From NCBI GenBank assembly GCA_035505955.1, contig DATJQH010000029.1, forward strand, positions 1-27,491: a stretch of 27,491 bases of DNA, read 5' to 3'. This stretch comes from Fen-999 sp035505955. GTDB lineage: Bacteria > Pseudomonadota > Gammaproteobacteria > Burkholderiales > Rhodocyclaceae. The notes under the pieces were generated by a model that did not search any database, was not told the DNA's origin, and was given only the letters and a program-made list of their open reading frames with translations. This document shows, piece after piece, positions 7,999 to 16,691 of this stretch. Positions within the stretch are counted from its first letter, which is position 1, and every line of letters starts with the position of its first letter. Made by a program: the position numbers and the translations under genes.

Positions 7999-8259
7999 AT
8001 GCAAGTAGATCATCACGACCTGCAGCAGGAATTTCCCGACATGCACGAGGCGATCGAGATTCTGAAGGCGGGCAATCCGTACTTCGCGCGATCGCTGGGA
8101 AAGTACACCCGGCTTACCGGGCGCGTCGAGGACCTCGAGGAACACGACATGCCGGTCGCCGACTTCACGATGGAGGACCTGAAGAAGCAGCGGGTCAAGC
8201 TCAAGGACGAGCTGTACCACTTCCTGCTGGCGTTCCGCGCCGGCCAGAAGCACACGTAA
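7999..8259 (+). CDS. Small YdcH-like (DUF465) protein
   Basis: An 86-residue, highly charged, probably helical protein without a signal peptide or membrane segment. Its C-terminal half (LKKQRVKLKDELYHFLL, about residues 59-75) matches the DUF465/YdcH pattern of LKK-x-LxLKDEL. The family's cellular role is not established. An AGGAGA ribosome-binding site at 7985-7990 is well placed for the ATG. A TAAAAT box at 7960-7965, at the end of aroC, could be a -10 element, but I see no -35. It is probably in the same transcript as aroC. Confidence 0.85.
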   Translation: MQVDHHDLQQEFPDMHEAIEILKAGNPYFARSLGKYTRLTGRVEDLEEHDMPVADFTMEDLKKQRVKLKDELYHFLLAFRAGQKHT

Positions 8260-8299
8260 GTATTGCCGGGCAGGGCGCGTGCGCCTGCCGCGCACCGCC

Positions 8300-9499
8300 A
8301 TGCCTGCGCCCAGCCTCTTCAGCTCCATTCCGGCCGCATCGGCGTCGTCGTACCGGCGTTTGTCCGCCTGGTACTTCTTCTACTTCGCATTCGTCGGCGC
8401 CTTCACGCCGTATTTCACGCTTTACCTCCAGTCGCTGGGGCATGCCGCGCCAGCCATCGGTGCCCTGATGTCCCTGATGGTTGCGATGCGGCTCCTGGCG
8501 CCATACCTGTGGGGCTGGCTGGCCGATCGCGTTGGCCGGAAGGCCGTCATCGTTCGCGTGGCAACCGTGTTTTCGGCGCTCAGTTTCGCGCTGTTCTTCT
8601 TCGTGCAGGATTTCTGGCCCCTGTTCGTCGTGATGGCGCTCACCTCCTTCTTCTGGAGCGCATCGTTGCCGCTGGTCGAGGCCCTGACGCTGGGGCACCT
8701 GGCAGTTCCGGGCGATTACGGGCGGATCCGGCTCTGGGGCTCGGTCGGGTTCATCGTCGCCGTGCTCGGCACGGGTGCATGCCTCGACCGCGCGCCGCTC
8801 GACAGCCTCCTTGTCATCAGCCTCGGGCTGCTTGTCGGCATCGTCCTGTGCGCGTGGTCGCTGGTCGATGTGCCGTCAGCCGGCGAACACAGCGGCAAGC
8901 ACAGCCTGCGCTCGGGCCTGATGCGTCCCGAAGTGGTGTCATTGCTCGCCGCATGCTTCTTCATGTCGGCTGCCCACAGCCCCTTCTATCTGTTCTACTC
9001 GATCCACCTGGTGGACCACGGTTACGGCAAGACGGCCGTCGGCATGCTTTGGTCCCTCGGCGTCGTATGCGAGATCGTCGTCTTTCTCGTCATGCCCGTG
9101 CTGGTACGCACGTGGTCGCTGGCCGCGATGCTCGTCGCGTGCTTCGCCCTGGCGGTCGTGCGCTTTCTGCTGATTGGCTGGGGCGCCGACAGCGTCGCGC
9201 TGCTTCTGCTCGCCCAAGTGATGCATGGCGCCACGTTCGGTGCCTACCATGCGGCGGCAATCGCGACGCTGAATCGGTGGTTTCCGGCTCCGCAGCAGGG
9301 CCGGGTACAAGCGCTCTACGGCAGCGTTTCCTACGGCGCAGGCGGCATGGCCGGCAATGTGGCGAGCGGGTCCGTGTGGGAATGGGCCGGCGCCGGTGCG
9401 ACATTCACGCTGGGCTCCGCATTTGCCTTGATCGGACTTCTGTTCATGTGGCGCGGATGGCGTCTTCAGGCCGCGACAGACGCACGCCCTGTGCAATAA
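8300..9499 (+). CDS. MFS transporter, phenylpropionate/nucleoside-symporter-like (MFS_1-like)
   Basis: About 399 residues with about twelve hydrophobic segments, typical of a major-facilitator permease of the inner membrane. The loop between helices 2 and 3 reads GWLADRVGRKAV, the MFS signature. The N-terminus (RLSAWYFFYFAFVGAFTPYF) and the overall pattern resemble the HcaT/LacY-like group of MFS proteins. The substrate cannot be inferred. An in-frame GTG at 8279 would add seven residues; its AGGG is only three bases away, and the ATG at 8300 has no clear ribosome-binding site, so the start is uncertain. It sits directly before leuB, where many betaproteobacteria would be expected to have leuD. 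Confidence 0.82.
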   Translation: MPAPSLFSSIPAASASSYRRLSAWYFFYFAFVGAFTPYFTLYLQSLGHAAPAIGALMSLMVAMRLLAPYLWGWLADRVGRKAVIVRVATVFSALSFALFFFVQDFWPLFVVMALTSFFWSASLPLVEALTLGHLAVPGDYGRIRLWGSVGFIVAVLGTGACLDRAPLDSLLVISLGLLVGIVLCAWSLVDVPSAGEHSGKHSLRSGLMRPEVVSLLAACFFMSAAHSPFYLFYSIHLVDHGYGKTAVGMLWSLGVVCEIVVFLVMPVLVRTWSLAAMLVACFALAVVRFLLIGWGADSVALLLLAQVMHGATFGAYHAAAIATLNRWFPAPQQGRVQALYGSVSYGAGGMAGNVASGSVWEWAGAGATFTLGSAFALIGLLFMWRGWRLQAATDARPVQ

Positions 9500-9536
9500 T
9501 TTATCTTTTCCGTTGAATTGGTTTGCATTGCGCCAT

Positions 9537-9552
9537 GCGGCCGTCGGGCCGC
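9537..9552 (+). other. GC-rich hairpin in the leuB leader
   Basis: GCGGCC (9537-9542) and GGCCGC (9547-9552) form a six-base-pair stem with a GTCG loop, flanked by ATGC and GCAT that could extend it with a bulge. It lies between the MFS gene and leuB. No U-run follows and there is no leucine-rich leader peptide, so classical leucine attenuation is not supported. It may simply be a weak transcript-end structure. Confidence 0.4.
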
Positions 9553-9588
9553 GCATACCCAGACCGCCCACCCTGCATAGGAATGACG

Positions 9589-10641
9589 ATGAAGATTTGC
9601 GTGCTGCCCGGCGATGGCATCGGCCCGGAGATCACTGCCGAGGCAGTGCGGGTCCTCAAGGCCCTGGACCTCAAGATGGAACTCGAAGAGGCGCTGCTTG
9701 GCGGCAGTGCCGTGGATGCCGCGGGAGATCCCTATCCGGAGGCCACGCAGAAGCTTGCCCAGGCGGCGGACGCAGTGCTGCTCGGCGCCGTCGGCGGCCC
9801 GAAGTGGGACAGCAATCCGCGCGAGCTGCGGCCTGAGCGGGGGCTCCTGGGCATTCGCAAGCACCTCGGGCTGTTTGCGAACTTGCGTCCGGCGATCCTC
9901 TATCCCGAACTTGCGAATGCTTCCACGCTGAAGCCTGAAGTTGTTGCCGGCCTCGACATCCTGATCGTGCGCGAACTCACGGGCGACATCTACTTCGGCC
10001 AGCCGCGCGGCATCGAAGTCAGGAACGGCGAGAAGGTCGGCGTCAACACCATGATCTACAGCGAGTCGGAAATCCGCCGCATCGCCAAAGTGGCGTTCGA
10101 AGCGGCGCGCCGGCGCAACCGCAAGGTCTGCTCGGTCGACAAGATGAACGTCCTCGAGTGCACACAGCTGTGGCGCGATGTGGTGACCGGCGTGGCGCCG
10201 GAGTACCCGGACGTCGAGCTTTCCCACATGCTCGTCGATAACGCCGCCATGCAACTCGTCCGCAATCCGAAACAGTTCGACGTCATGGTGACCGGCAACA
10301 TGTTCGGCGACATCCTGTCGGACGAGGCGTCCATGCTCACGGGCTCGATCGGCATGCTGCCGTCGGCTTCGCTCGATGCCGCCAACAAGGGCCTGTACGA
10401 GCCCTGTCACGGGTCGGCACCGGACATCGCGGGCAAGGGCGTGGCCAATCCGCTGGCGACAATTCTGTCCGCGGCCATGATGTTGCGCTATACCTTTGCC
10501 ATGGAAGAGGCGGCGCAGCGCATCGAGCGCGCGGTCAAACGCGTGCTGGCGCAGGGATATCGGACCGGCGACATTTTTGAGCCGGGAATGAAGAAGGTCG
10601 GTACGCGCGACATGGGCGACGCAGTGCTCGCCGCGCTGTGA
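9589..10641 (+). CDS. leuB: 3-Isopropylmalate dehydrogenase
   Basis: A 350-residue NAD-dependent enzyme that oxidises and decarboxylates 3-isopropylmalate, the third step of leucine synthesis. It begins MKICVLPGDGIGPEI. It contains RELTGDIYFGQPRG, the catalytic lysine segment SVDKMNVLE, and the metal- and substrate-binding NMFGDILSDEASML, followed by the NAD-binding GSAPDIAGKG. The frame is open upstream, but ATG 9589 is preferred because AGGA at 9579-9582 is well placed and the family starts there. It leads the block leuB-asd-fimV-truA-trpF, an order shared with Pseudomonas. The isopropylmalate isomerase genes leuC/leuD are not next to it in this window. Confidence 0.97.
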   Translation: MKICVLPGDGIGPEITAEAVRVLKALDLKMELEEALLGGSAVDAAGDPYPEATQKLAQAADAVLLGAVGGPKWDSNPRELRPERGLLGIRKHLGLFANLRPAILYPELANASTLKPEVVAGLDILIVRELTGDIYFGQPRGIEVRNGEKVGVNTMIYSESEIRRIAKVAFEAARRRNRKVCSVDKMNVLECTQLWRDVVTGVAPEYPDVELSHMLVDNAAMQLVRNPKQFDVMVTGNMFGDILSDEASMLTGSIGMLPSASLDAANKGLYEPCHGSAPDIAGKGVANPLATILSAAMMLRYTFAMEEAAQRIERAVKRVLAQGYRTGDIFEPGMKKVGTRDMGDAVLAAL

Positions 10642-10660
10642 CACTGAGGAACTGACGAGG

Positions 10661-11776
10661 ATGGCGAAGATGATGCGGGTTGGATTTGTCGGCTGGCGCG
10701 GCATGGTTGGCTCCGTGCTGATGCAGCGCATGCGTGCGGAGAATGACTTTGCCCTGATCGAGCCGGTCTTCTTCACGACTTCGAATGTCGGCGGCAGCGG
10801 GCCCGCGGAGGGTGGTGGCGCAGCCTTGAAGAATGCCGGCAGCGTGGACGAACTCAAGGCGCTGGATGTCATCGTCACCTGTCAGGGCGGCGACTACACC
10901 AATGACGTATTTCCAAGGTTGCGCGCCGCCGGCTGGAAAGGGCACTGGATCGACGCTGCCTCGTCGCTGCGCATGAAGGATGATGCGGTCATCATTCTCG
11001 ACCCGGTTAACCACCGTGTCATCAAGGATGCGCTGGTCAGGGGCGGGCGCAACTGGATCGGCGGCAATTGCACGGTTTCGCTCATGCTCATGGCGCTGGG
11101 CGGCCTGTTCGAGGCCGATCTGGTCGAGTGGCTGACCTCGATGACCTATCAGGCGGCGTCGGGCGCCGGAGCCCAGAACATGCGGGAACTGCTCCAGCAG
11201 ATGGGTGAAGTGCACGGCGTGGCGAAATCCCTGCTGGACGATCCAGCCTCCGCGATCCTCGATATCGACCGCGAGGTTGCGGGAATCCTGCGCGACGAGA
11301 AATTTCCGGCCGCCAACTTTGGCGTGCCGCTGGCCGGATCGCTCATTCCGTGGATCGACAAGGATCTTGGCAACGGTCAGAGCCGGGAGGAATGGAAGGG
11401 TGGGGCGGAAACCAACAAGATCCTGGGACGCGGTGCGCGGCCGATACCCGTCGACGGCCTGTGCGTGCGCATCGGCGCCATGCGCTGTCACTCGCAGGCT
11501 TTGACGATCAAGTTAAAGAAAGATGTTCCGCTCGCCGATATAGAGGCGATGCTGGCGGCCCACAGTCCGTGGGCCAAGGTCGTTCCGAACCGGAGGGAGA
11601 TCACGATGAAGGAACTGACGCCGGCGGCCATCACCGGAACTCTGACCACGCCGGTCGGCCGGCTCAGGAAGCTGGCGATGGGGCCCGAGTATCTGTCGGC
11701 GTTCACGGTGGGTGACCAGCTTCTTTGGGGAGCGGCGGAGCCCCTGCGGCGGATGTTGCGAATCCTCCTCGACTGA
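10661..11776 (+). CDS. asd: Aspartate-semialdehyde dehydrogenase
   Basis: A 371-residue NADPH enzyme that reduces aspartyl phosphate to aspartate semialdehyde, the branch point to lysine/diaminopimelate, threonine and methionine. It carries the E. coli-type signature VGFVGWRGMVGSVLMQRM at the N-terminus, the catalytic cysteine C137 in GGNCTVSLML, and the conserved histidine in MRCHSQALT. The start is 10661 with GAGGA at 10646-10650; ATG codons at 10670 and 10673 are also possible and would match the E. coli N-terminus more exactly. It follows leuB by 19 bases. It links functionally to metZ at the far end of the block, since homoserine derives from its product. Confidence 0.97.
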   Translation: MAKMMRVGFVGWRGMVGSVLMQRMRAENDFALIEPVFFTTSNVGGSGPAEGGGAALKNAGSVDELKALDVIVTCQGGDYTNDVFPRLRAAGWKGHWIDAASSLRMKDDAVIILDPVNHRVIKDALVRGGRNWIGGNCTVSLMLMALGGLFEADLVEWLTSMTYQAASGAGAQNMRELLQQMGEVHGVAKSLLDDPASAILDIDREVAGILRDEKFPAANFGVPLAGSLIPWIDKDLGNGQSREEWKGGAETNKILGRGARPIPVDGLCVRIGAMRCHSQALTIKLKKDVPLADIEAMLAAHSPWAKVVPNRREITMKELTPAAITGTLTTPVGRLRKLAMGPEYLSAFTVGDQLLWGAAEPLRRMLRILLD

Positions 11777-11808
11777 GCGGGTTGCCCAACGTAATGCAAA
11801 GGTTGAGC

Positions 11809-11837
11809 TTGCATCGCTAACTACATGATGTTATTTT
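11809..11837 (+). promoter_or_regulatory. Probable sigma-70 promoter of fimV
   Basis: TTGCAT (11809-11814) and TATTTT (11832-11837) are separated by 17 bases in the 95-base gap between asd and fimV. The predicted start lies about 25-30 bases before the chosen GTG. The -35 box is also the right half of a small inverted repeat, ATGCAA (11794-11799) with TTGCAT, so a regulator could overlap it. Confidence 0.5.
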
Positions 11838-11871
11838 GAATACAGGATTGATATCCCCACGGGGAGGCATT

Positions 11872-14622
11872 GTGGTCAAAACGACTGAGCGAAACAGATT
11901 CCGAGTGTCGATTCTTGCGGCGGCGATCAGCCTCTGTGCGTCGGGGGCATATGCCGCAGGCCTAGGCGCCATCACGGTCTTGTCTCCCCTGGGGCAGCCG
12001 TTGCGCGCCGAGATCGATGTCTCCGCGTCGCGGGATGAACTCGCGTCCCTGAGTGCGCGGCTCGCCTCGCCCGAGGCCTTCAAGCAGGTGGGCATCGACT
12101 ATGCTCCGGGCGTTTCAGGAATTCGCTTCGCCGTCGACAAGCGCAAGGACGGGCAACCGTTCCTGCGCGTGACCAGCGATCGTCCGATCAACGAGCCGTT
12201 CCTCGATGTTCTGGTGGAACTGACCTGGGCTTCCGGGCGCATGGTGCGCGAATACACCGTCCTGCTCGATCCGCCGGAAGCGCTGGCCCAGGGAGGCTCG
12301 TCGCCTGTTGCCAAACCCGAGGTGCCGCGAACGGCCGCGGCTCCCGCTCCGGTCACTCCGCCTGCCCCGCCGGTGGAAGCCGCCCCGCCGCCGCCAGCTC
12401 CAGTGGCCGCCCCTGCGCCGGCGGCTGTCGCCAAGGCGCCTGCAGCCGAGCCGGCGCCTGCGCCGGTGGAAAAGACCGAGGCGGTGGGATCGCGCACTGT
12501 CCAACGCGGGGACACGCTGTCGAAGATCGCCGCTGAGACGAAGCCGGAAGGTGTGACCCTTGACCAGATGCTGGTCGCGCTCTTCCGAGGCAACCAGGAT
12601 GCCTTCGATGCCGGCAACATGAACCGCCTCCGGTCCGGCAAGATATTGAACGTTCCAGATGCGAGCGCCGTCGCGGCGGTCGCACCATCGGAGGCGCGCC
12701 AGGTCGTCGTGGCGCAGGCGCGCGACTTCAATGCATATCGCAGTCGTCTCGCCGCTTCCGTCGCCGCCACGCCGGCGAAGGAAGAACAAGCGAAGCAGTT
12801 GGCCCAGGGCAGGATCGGCGCCAAGGTCGCGGAGAAGGCCGCCCCCGAAACATCTCAGGACAAGCTTGCGGTCTCGCGTACGGAAACGCCCAAGGACGCC
12901 AAGGCGATCCAGGGGCGCATCGCGGCGCTGGAAGAAGATCTGGTTGCCCGCGACAAGGCGATCAAGGAGGCCAACAGCCGCGTGGCGGAGCTCGAACGCA
13001 ATCTCTCCGAATTGAAGAAGCTGGCGGAGCTCAAGAGTCAGACTGCCGCGCAGGTGCAGCAACAGGCCGAGGCTGCCAAAGCCCAGGCGGAGGCGAAGAA
13101 GCCCGTCGAGGCTCCTGCCAAACCGGTCGAGCCAGTCAAGGCTGCCGAGCCGCCCAAGGCTGTTGAACCTCCACCGCCGCCTGCGGTTGTCGAGCCGCCG
13201 CCGGCGAAACCGGTGGAAGTGCCGCCGGTGGCCAAGGCTCCGGTTCCTCCGGCGCCAGCGCCAGTGCAGGAAGAGCAACCCGGCTTCCTTGAAGAGAATC
13301 CGCTGCTCCTTTATGGTGGCGGTGGCCTGATCGCCCTGCTGCTGGGCTATCTCGGCTTCTCGTCGTGGAAACGCAAGGGCCAGGGCGGGGCGACCAACAC
13401 GTCGACCGCCAGCCGCCTGAGCGAGGGCGACCTCATGGCCAATTCGGTGTTCGGCACCACGGGCGGCCAGGCGGTCGACACGAGTGCCTCGATCCAGACC
13501 GATTTCAGCCAGGCCAGCCTGTCGGCAATCGATACGGACGAAGGCGTCGACCCGGTGGCCGAAGCCGATGTCTACATGGCCTACGGTCGGGACGCGCAGG
13601 CCGAGGAAATCCTTCTCGATGCACTGAAGACCGATCCGACCCGCGTTGCAATCCATCTGAAGCTGCTGGAAATCTATGCCGGCCACAAGAATCTTTCCCA
13701 GTTCGAGCACATTGCGAACGGGCTGCGGGAGCAGACCAGCGGCAGCGGTCCCGACTGGGAGAAGGCTGCGGCGATGGGGCGCGCGCTCGATCCGGGCAAT
13801 CCACTCTACGCGGGCAGTGCACCGGTCACCGAACCCCAGCCTGAGCTGGTATTGCCAGTCGCGAAGGGAGAAGCCCCCGCTGCAGCGCCAGTTGCCGCGG
13901 CAGCGGATACCGGGCGCATGGGCGACACCGTGACGTTGCCGGGACAATTGGCACGCCTTGCCGCCGCTGCCGGGGGCGCGGCAGGGGCAACTGCAACGAG
14001 TCTCGGCTTCGATCTCGGCGTTCCTGCGCTCGACGCCGCGCACGCTCCCGAACCTGTCGCCGACATGAAGAACGTGGATCTGAATCTCGACCTGGGCACC
14101 GAGACGGTTACCGCGGCCGCCGCGAAGCCGATGGACATCGATCTATCGCTGCCGGAAGTCGGTACCGAAGTGCCGCTCGAAGCGCCCGCGCCTGACCTGA
14201 GTGCCAGCGCGCTCGATTTCGAATTCGACTTGGATGCGCCACCCACTCCGGCGTCGGCGGCCACCTCGTTCGAAGCTGTGCCGGCAGCTGGGGCAGTTGC
14301 CATGGACTTCTCGGGCATCAATCTGGACTTGGTCACTTCCACGCCAGCGGCCGAGCCGGCCACTCACGCTCAGTCGCTAACGGCTGCAGCGGTGACCGAG
14401 GTGCCGGTGGGCGATGGGTTCTCCTCCTTCGAGGGCGGAGTCGAAACGACGGACGTCGATTCACACGAATCCGAAGTTGCGACCAAGCTCGAACTTGCCC
14501 AGGCCTACGAAGAAATGGGCGATCGCGAAGGCGCGCGCGAGTTGCTGCAGGAGGTGCTGCAGGAAGGTAGCAGCCAGCAGCAGGATGCCGCACGCGCCAG
14601 GCTGGCGACGCTGGACGTCTGA
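11872..14622 (+). CDS. fimV: FimV-like polar/pilus assembly protein
   Basis: A 916-residue inner-membrane protein. In Pseudomonas, FimV organises the cell pole and supports type IV pilus assembly and type II secretion. In order: signal peptide (cleavage near AYA, about residue 28), conserved FimV N-terminal domain, Pro/Ala-rich linker, LysM peptidoglycan-binding domain (about 208-263), coiled coil with RIAALEEDLVARDKAIKEA (about 345-410), second Pro-rich linker, one transmembrane helix (about 476-496), TPR-like cytoplasmic segment with AEEILLDALKTDP, an acidic DxDL-rich region, and the FimV C-terminal motif KLELAQAYEEMGDREGARELL (from about 869). The GTG at 11872 is chosen because GGGGAGG lies at 11861-11867 and it gives a proper signal peptide. 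An in-frame TTG at 11836 would overlap the promoter. The neighbourhood (asd before, truA after) matches Pseudomonas fimV. Confidence 0.94.
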   Translation: MVKTTERNRFRVSILAAAISLCASGAYAAGLGAITVLSPLGQPLRAEIDVSASRDELASLSARLASPEAFKQVGIDYAPGVSGIRFAVDKRKDGQPFLRVTSDRPINEPFLDVLVELTWASGRMVREYTVLLDPPEALAQGGSSPVAKPEVPRTAAAPAPVTPPAPPVEAAPPPPAPVAAPAPAAVAKAPAAEPAPAPVEKTEAVGSRTVQRGDTLSKIAAETKPEGVTLDQMLVALFRGNQDAFDAGNMNRLRSGKILNVPDASAVAAVAPSEARQVVVAQARDFNAYRSRLAASVAATPAKEEQAKQLAQGRIGAKVAEKAAPETSQDKLAVSRTETPKDAKAIQGRIAALEEDLVARDKAIKEANSRVAELERNLSELKKLAELKSQTAAQVQQQAEAAKAQAEAKKPVEAPAKPVEPVKAAEPPKAVEPPPPPAVVEPPPAKPVEVPPVAKAPVPPAPAPVQEEQPGFLEENPLLLYGGGGLIALLLGYLGFSSWKRKGQGGATNTSTASRLSEGDLMANSVFGTTGGQAVDTSASIQTDFSQASLSAIDTDEGVDPVAEADVYMAYGRDAQAEEILLDALKTDPTRVAIHLKLLEIYAGHKNLSQFEHIANGLREQTSGSGPDWEKAAAMGRALDPGNPLYAGSAPVTEPQPELVLPVAKGEAPAAAPVAAAADTGRMGDTVTLPGQLARLAAAAGGAAGATATSLGFDLGVPALDAAHAPEPVADMKNVDLNLDLGTETVTAAAAKPMDIDLSLPEVGTEVPLEAPAPDLSASALDFEFDLDAPPTPASAATSFEAVPAAGAVAMDFSGINLDLVTSTPAAEPATHAQSLTAAAVTEVPVGDGFSSFEGGVETTDVDSHESEVATKLELAQAYEEMGDREGARELLQEVLQEGSSQQQDAARARLATLDV

Positions 14623-14674
14623 TTCTCTCCCAATCGTCGCGGCGGCCCCGTTCGCCGCGACGTCCTGCCATTCC

Positions 14675-15274
14675 GTGCGCTTTCACCCGGCCACCTTGCT
14701 GTTCGCCTGGGGAAGCTTCGTGATGTTCCTGCAACCGCTGGGCCTCGTGCCGCTGGCAGTCGTTGCAGCGATTATCCTTCCCCTGTGCCTGAATTTCGCC
14801 CGTTGGCGCACGCTGGTCCTCGTGCGGCGCGCGCGCTGGCTGTTGCTGTCGATCGCCGTCCTCTTCGTCCTCGCCACACCGGGTCAGCGCCTGCCGGGAA
14901 TCGGCGGTGAACTCGGCCTTACCGAGGACGGCCTGGTGCTCGGCGGCGAGCACCTGCTGCGTCTGGTCCTGCTCCTGGCTTCCCTGGCCCTGCTGCACGA
15001 ATACCTCGGTACATCGCGAATGATGGCCGGCCTGTACTGGCTGCTGGCGCCGATTGCGGGGTGGCGGGCAATGCGCGAGCGCATCGTCGTTCGGCTCATG
15101 CTTGTGCTCGATCACGTCGAGAACTCGCCAGCCCGGAACTGGCGGGACTGGCTGCTGCTGGATGCCCCCGGCCCGGATCGCCTTGCCCTCGCCGTGACAG
15201 CAACGCGACCGGCCGACTGGATCGTCATGCTCCTGGTGTTTGCTGCCGCACTCGCGTTCGGCGGGGCGACATGA
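14675..15274 (+). CDS. CbiQ/EcfT-like membrane protein, function unknown
   Basis: About 199 residues with about five hydrophobic segments. The opening HPATLLFAWGSFVMFLQPL and the later LLAPIAGWRAMRERIVVRLMLVLDHVE resemble T components (CbiQ/EcfT) of energy-coupling-factor vitamin and metal importers. I do not see the paired Ala-Arg-Gly coupling motifs that T components use to contact their ATPases, and no ECF ATPase or substrate-binding gene is nearby. It could be a diverged T component or an unrelated membrane protein. The GTG at 14675 is the first plausible start after fimV, without an obvious ribosome-binding site. The stop overlaps the truA start in ATGA, so the two are probably translationally coupled. 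Confidence 0.62.
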   Translation: MRFHPATLLFAWGSFVMFLQPLGLVPLAVVAAIILPLCLNFARWRTLVLVRRARWLLLSIAVLFVLATPGQRLPGIGGELGLTEDGLVLGGEHLLRLVLLLASLALLHEYLGTSRMMAGLYWLLAPIAGWRAMRERIVVRLMLVLDHVENSPARNWRDWLLLDAPGPDRLALAVTATRPADWIVMLLVFAAALAFGGAT

Positions 15275-16071
15275 GAATCGCCCTGGGTGTCGAGTACGAA
15301 GGTTCGCCGTTCACGGGCTGGCAATCGCAGCCGCACGGCAACACGGTGCAGGACGTGCTGGAGCGCGCACTTACCAGCGTAGCCGGTGTCCCGGTCGCGA
15401 CCGTCTGCGCAGGACGGACCGATACCGGCGTCCACGCCCTCGGGCAAGTCGTTCATTTCGATACGAACGTGATGCGACCCGACACCGCCTGGGTGCGCGG
15501 CGTCAACGCCAATCTGCCGGCCGCCGTTGGGGTGCGGTGGGCCGTCCCGGTCGGCGACGATTTCCACGCGCGCTTCTGCGCGCGCGCGCGCAGCTATCGC
15601 TACCTGCTTCTCGACCGCCCGGTGCGCCCGGCACTGCTTCATGGGCGCGTCGGCTGGCATCACACACCGCTTGACGTGGGGGCGATGAATGCCGCGGCGG
15701 CACGTCTGGTGGGGGAGCACGACTTCTCGACCTTCCGCTCGTCCGAGTGCCAGGCAAAGTCGCCGGTCAAGCTGATGCGCGTGGCGACCGCAGCCCGACA
15801 GGCCGACCTCATCGTGTTCGACTTCACGGCGAGCGCGTTCCTGCACCACATGGTGCGCAACCTGGTCGGCGCGCTCGTGTACATCGGCAGCGGCCGCCAA
15901 AGCCCCGAATGGGTCGACGCACTGCTGGCAGCACGGGATCGATCCAAGTCGGCGCCGACATTTGCCGCATCGGGGCTGTACTTCGTTGGCGCCGAATACG
16001 GACCGGAATGGTCCCTGCCCTCCAGTGGCCGTATCATGGCGTCTTCCCACATTCTCCCGCTGCCAACGTGA
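15271..16071 (+). CDS. truA: tRNA pseudouridine(38-40) synthase
   Basis: A 266-residue enzyme that converts uridines 38-40 of the tRNA anticodon arm to pseudouridine. It starts MRIALGVEYEGSPFTGWQSQ. The catalytic aspartate is in CAGRTDTGVHALGQVVHF, and the later FLHHMVRNLVGALVYIG is the conserved C-terminal core. The length is normal. The start codon overlaps the upstream stop in ATGA and its own stop overlaps the trpF GTG in GTGA, so translation of three consecutive genes is linked. The truA-trpF junction is the same as in Pseudomonas. Confidence 0.97.
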   Translation: MRIALGVEYEGSPFTGWQSQPHGNTVQDVLERALTSVAGVPVATVCAGRTDTGVHALGQVVHFDTNVMRPDTAWVRGVNANLPAAVGVRWAVPVGDDFHARFCARARSYRYLLLDRPVRPALLHGRVGWHHTPLDVGAMNAAAARLVGEHDFSTFRSSECQAKSPVKLMRVATAARQADLIVFDFTASAFLHHMVRNLVGALVYIGSGRQSPEWVDALLAARDRSKSAPTFAASGLYFVGAEYGPEWSLPSSGRIMASSHILPLPT

Positions 16072-16691
16072 CCCGAACCCGGATCAAGATTTGCGGCCTG
16101 ACGCGCAAAGAGGACGTCGATGCCGCCGTTGCCGCCGGCGCCGACGCGCTGGGCTTCGTCTTCTACCCGCGCAGCCCGCGTTTCCTGCAGATGGCGCAGG
16201 CCGCCGAACTGATTCGCCGCGTGCCGCCCTTCGTCACCCGGGTTGGCCTGTTCGTCGATCCCGATCCGGACGTGCTGGCGGCAACCCTCGCTGCCGTGCC
16301 GCTGGATATTGTCCAGTTCCAGGGCGACGAATCACCCGAATTCTGCGAAGGCTGCGGGCACCCGTACGTCAAGGTGGCGAGGATGAGGCCCGGTCTCGAT
16401 CTGTTAGAATTCGCCCGCGCTTACCCGTCTGCCCGCGGTCTCCTGCTCGACGCCTATGTCGAAGGTTATGGCGGCGCCGGGCAGAGATTCGATTGGTCGC
16501 TTGTCCCCAAACAACTGCCACTGCCAGTGATCGTCGCGGGCGGGCTGACAGCCGAGAACGTCGGGTCGGCGATCTCCCAACTCCGTCCCTGGGCGGTGGA
16601 TGTCAGCAGTGGGGTCGAGGCAGCAAAAGGGATCAAGGACGCCGGGAAAATCGCCGCCTTCATTGCGGCCGTAAAGAATGCAGATGCCTGA
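16068..16691 (+). CDS. trpF: Phosphoribosylanthranilate isomerase
   Basis: A 207-residue TIM-barrel enzyme that isomerises phosphoribosylanthranilate to the ribulose form in tryptophan synthesis. The catalytic base C9 (KICGLT) and acid D128 (LLLDAYVEG) are both present. The phosphate-binding end (IVAGGLTAENV and VDVSSGVE) is intact. It is a stand-alone TrpF, not fused to TrpC as in enteric bacteria. The GTG start is set by the four-base overlap with truA and by the family N-terminus. Its 3' end overlaps trpB by 14 bases. It works with trpB and trpA, while the genes for the earlier tryptophan steps are not in this window. Confidence 0.97.
   Translation: MTRTRIKICGLTRKEDVDAAVAAGADALGFVFYPRSPRFLQMAQAAELIRRVPPFVTRVGLFVDPDPDVLAATLAAVPLDIVQFQGDESPEFCEGCGHPYVKVARMRPGLDLLEFARAYPSARGLLLDAYVEGYGGAGQRFDWSLVPKQLPLPVIVAGGLTAENVGSAISQLRPWAVDVSSGVEAAKGIKDAGKIAAFIAAVKNADA

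Noticed and set aside
6003..8000. Long minus-strand open frame of 665 codons opposite fdxA, the CBS gene and aroC
   Set aside because: It lies opposite three clearly identified genes, has a His/Arg/Asp-rich composition typical of antisense frames in GC-rich DNA, and shows no recognisable domain.
9500..9588. Leucine attenuator before leuB
   Set aside because: There is one hairpin but no leader peptide with leucine codons and no U-tract.
11836..11871. TTG at 11836 as the start of fimV
   Set aside because: It overlaps the predicted -10 box, has no ribosome-binding site and adds residues ahead of a normal signal peptide; GTG 11872 follows a strong GGGGAGG.
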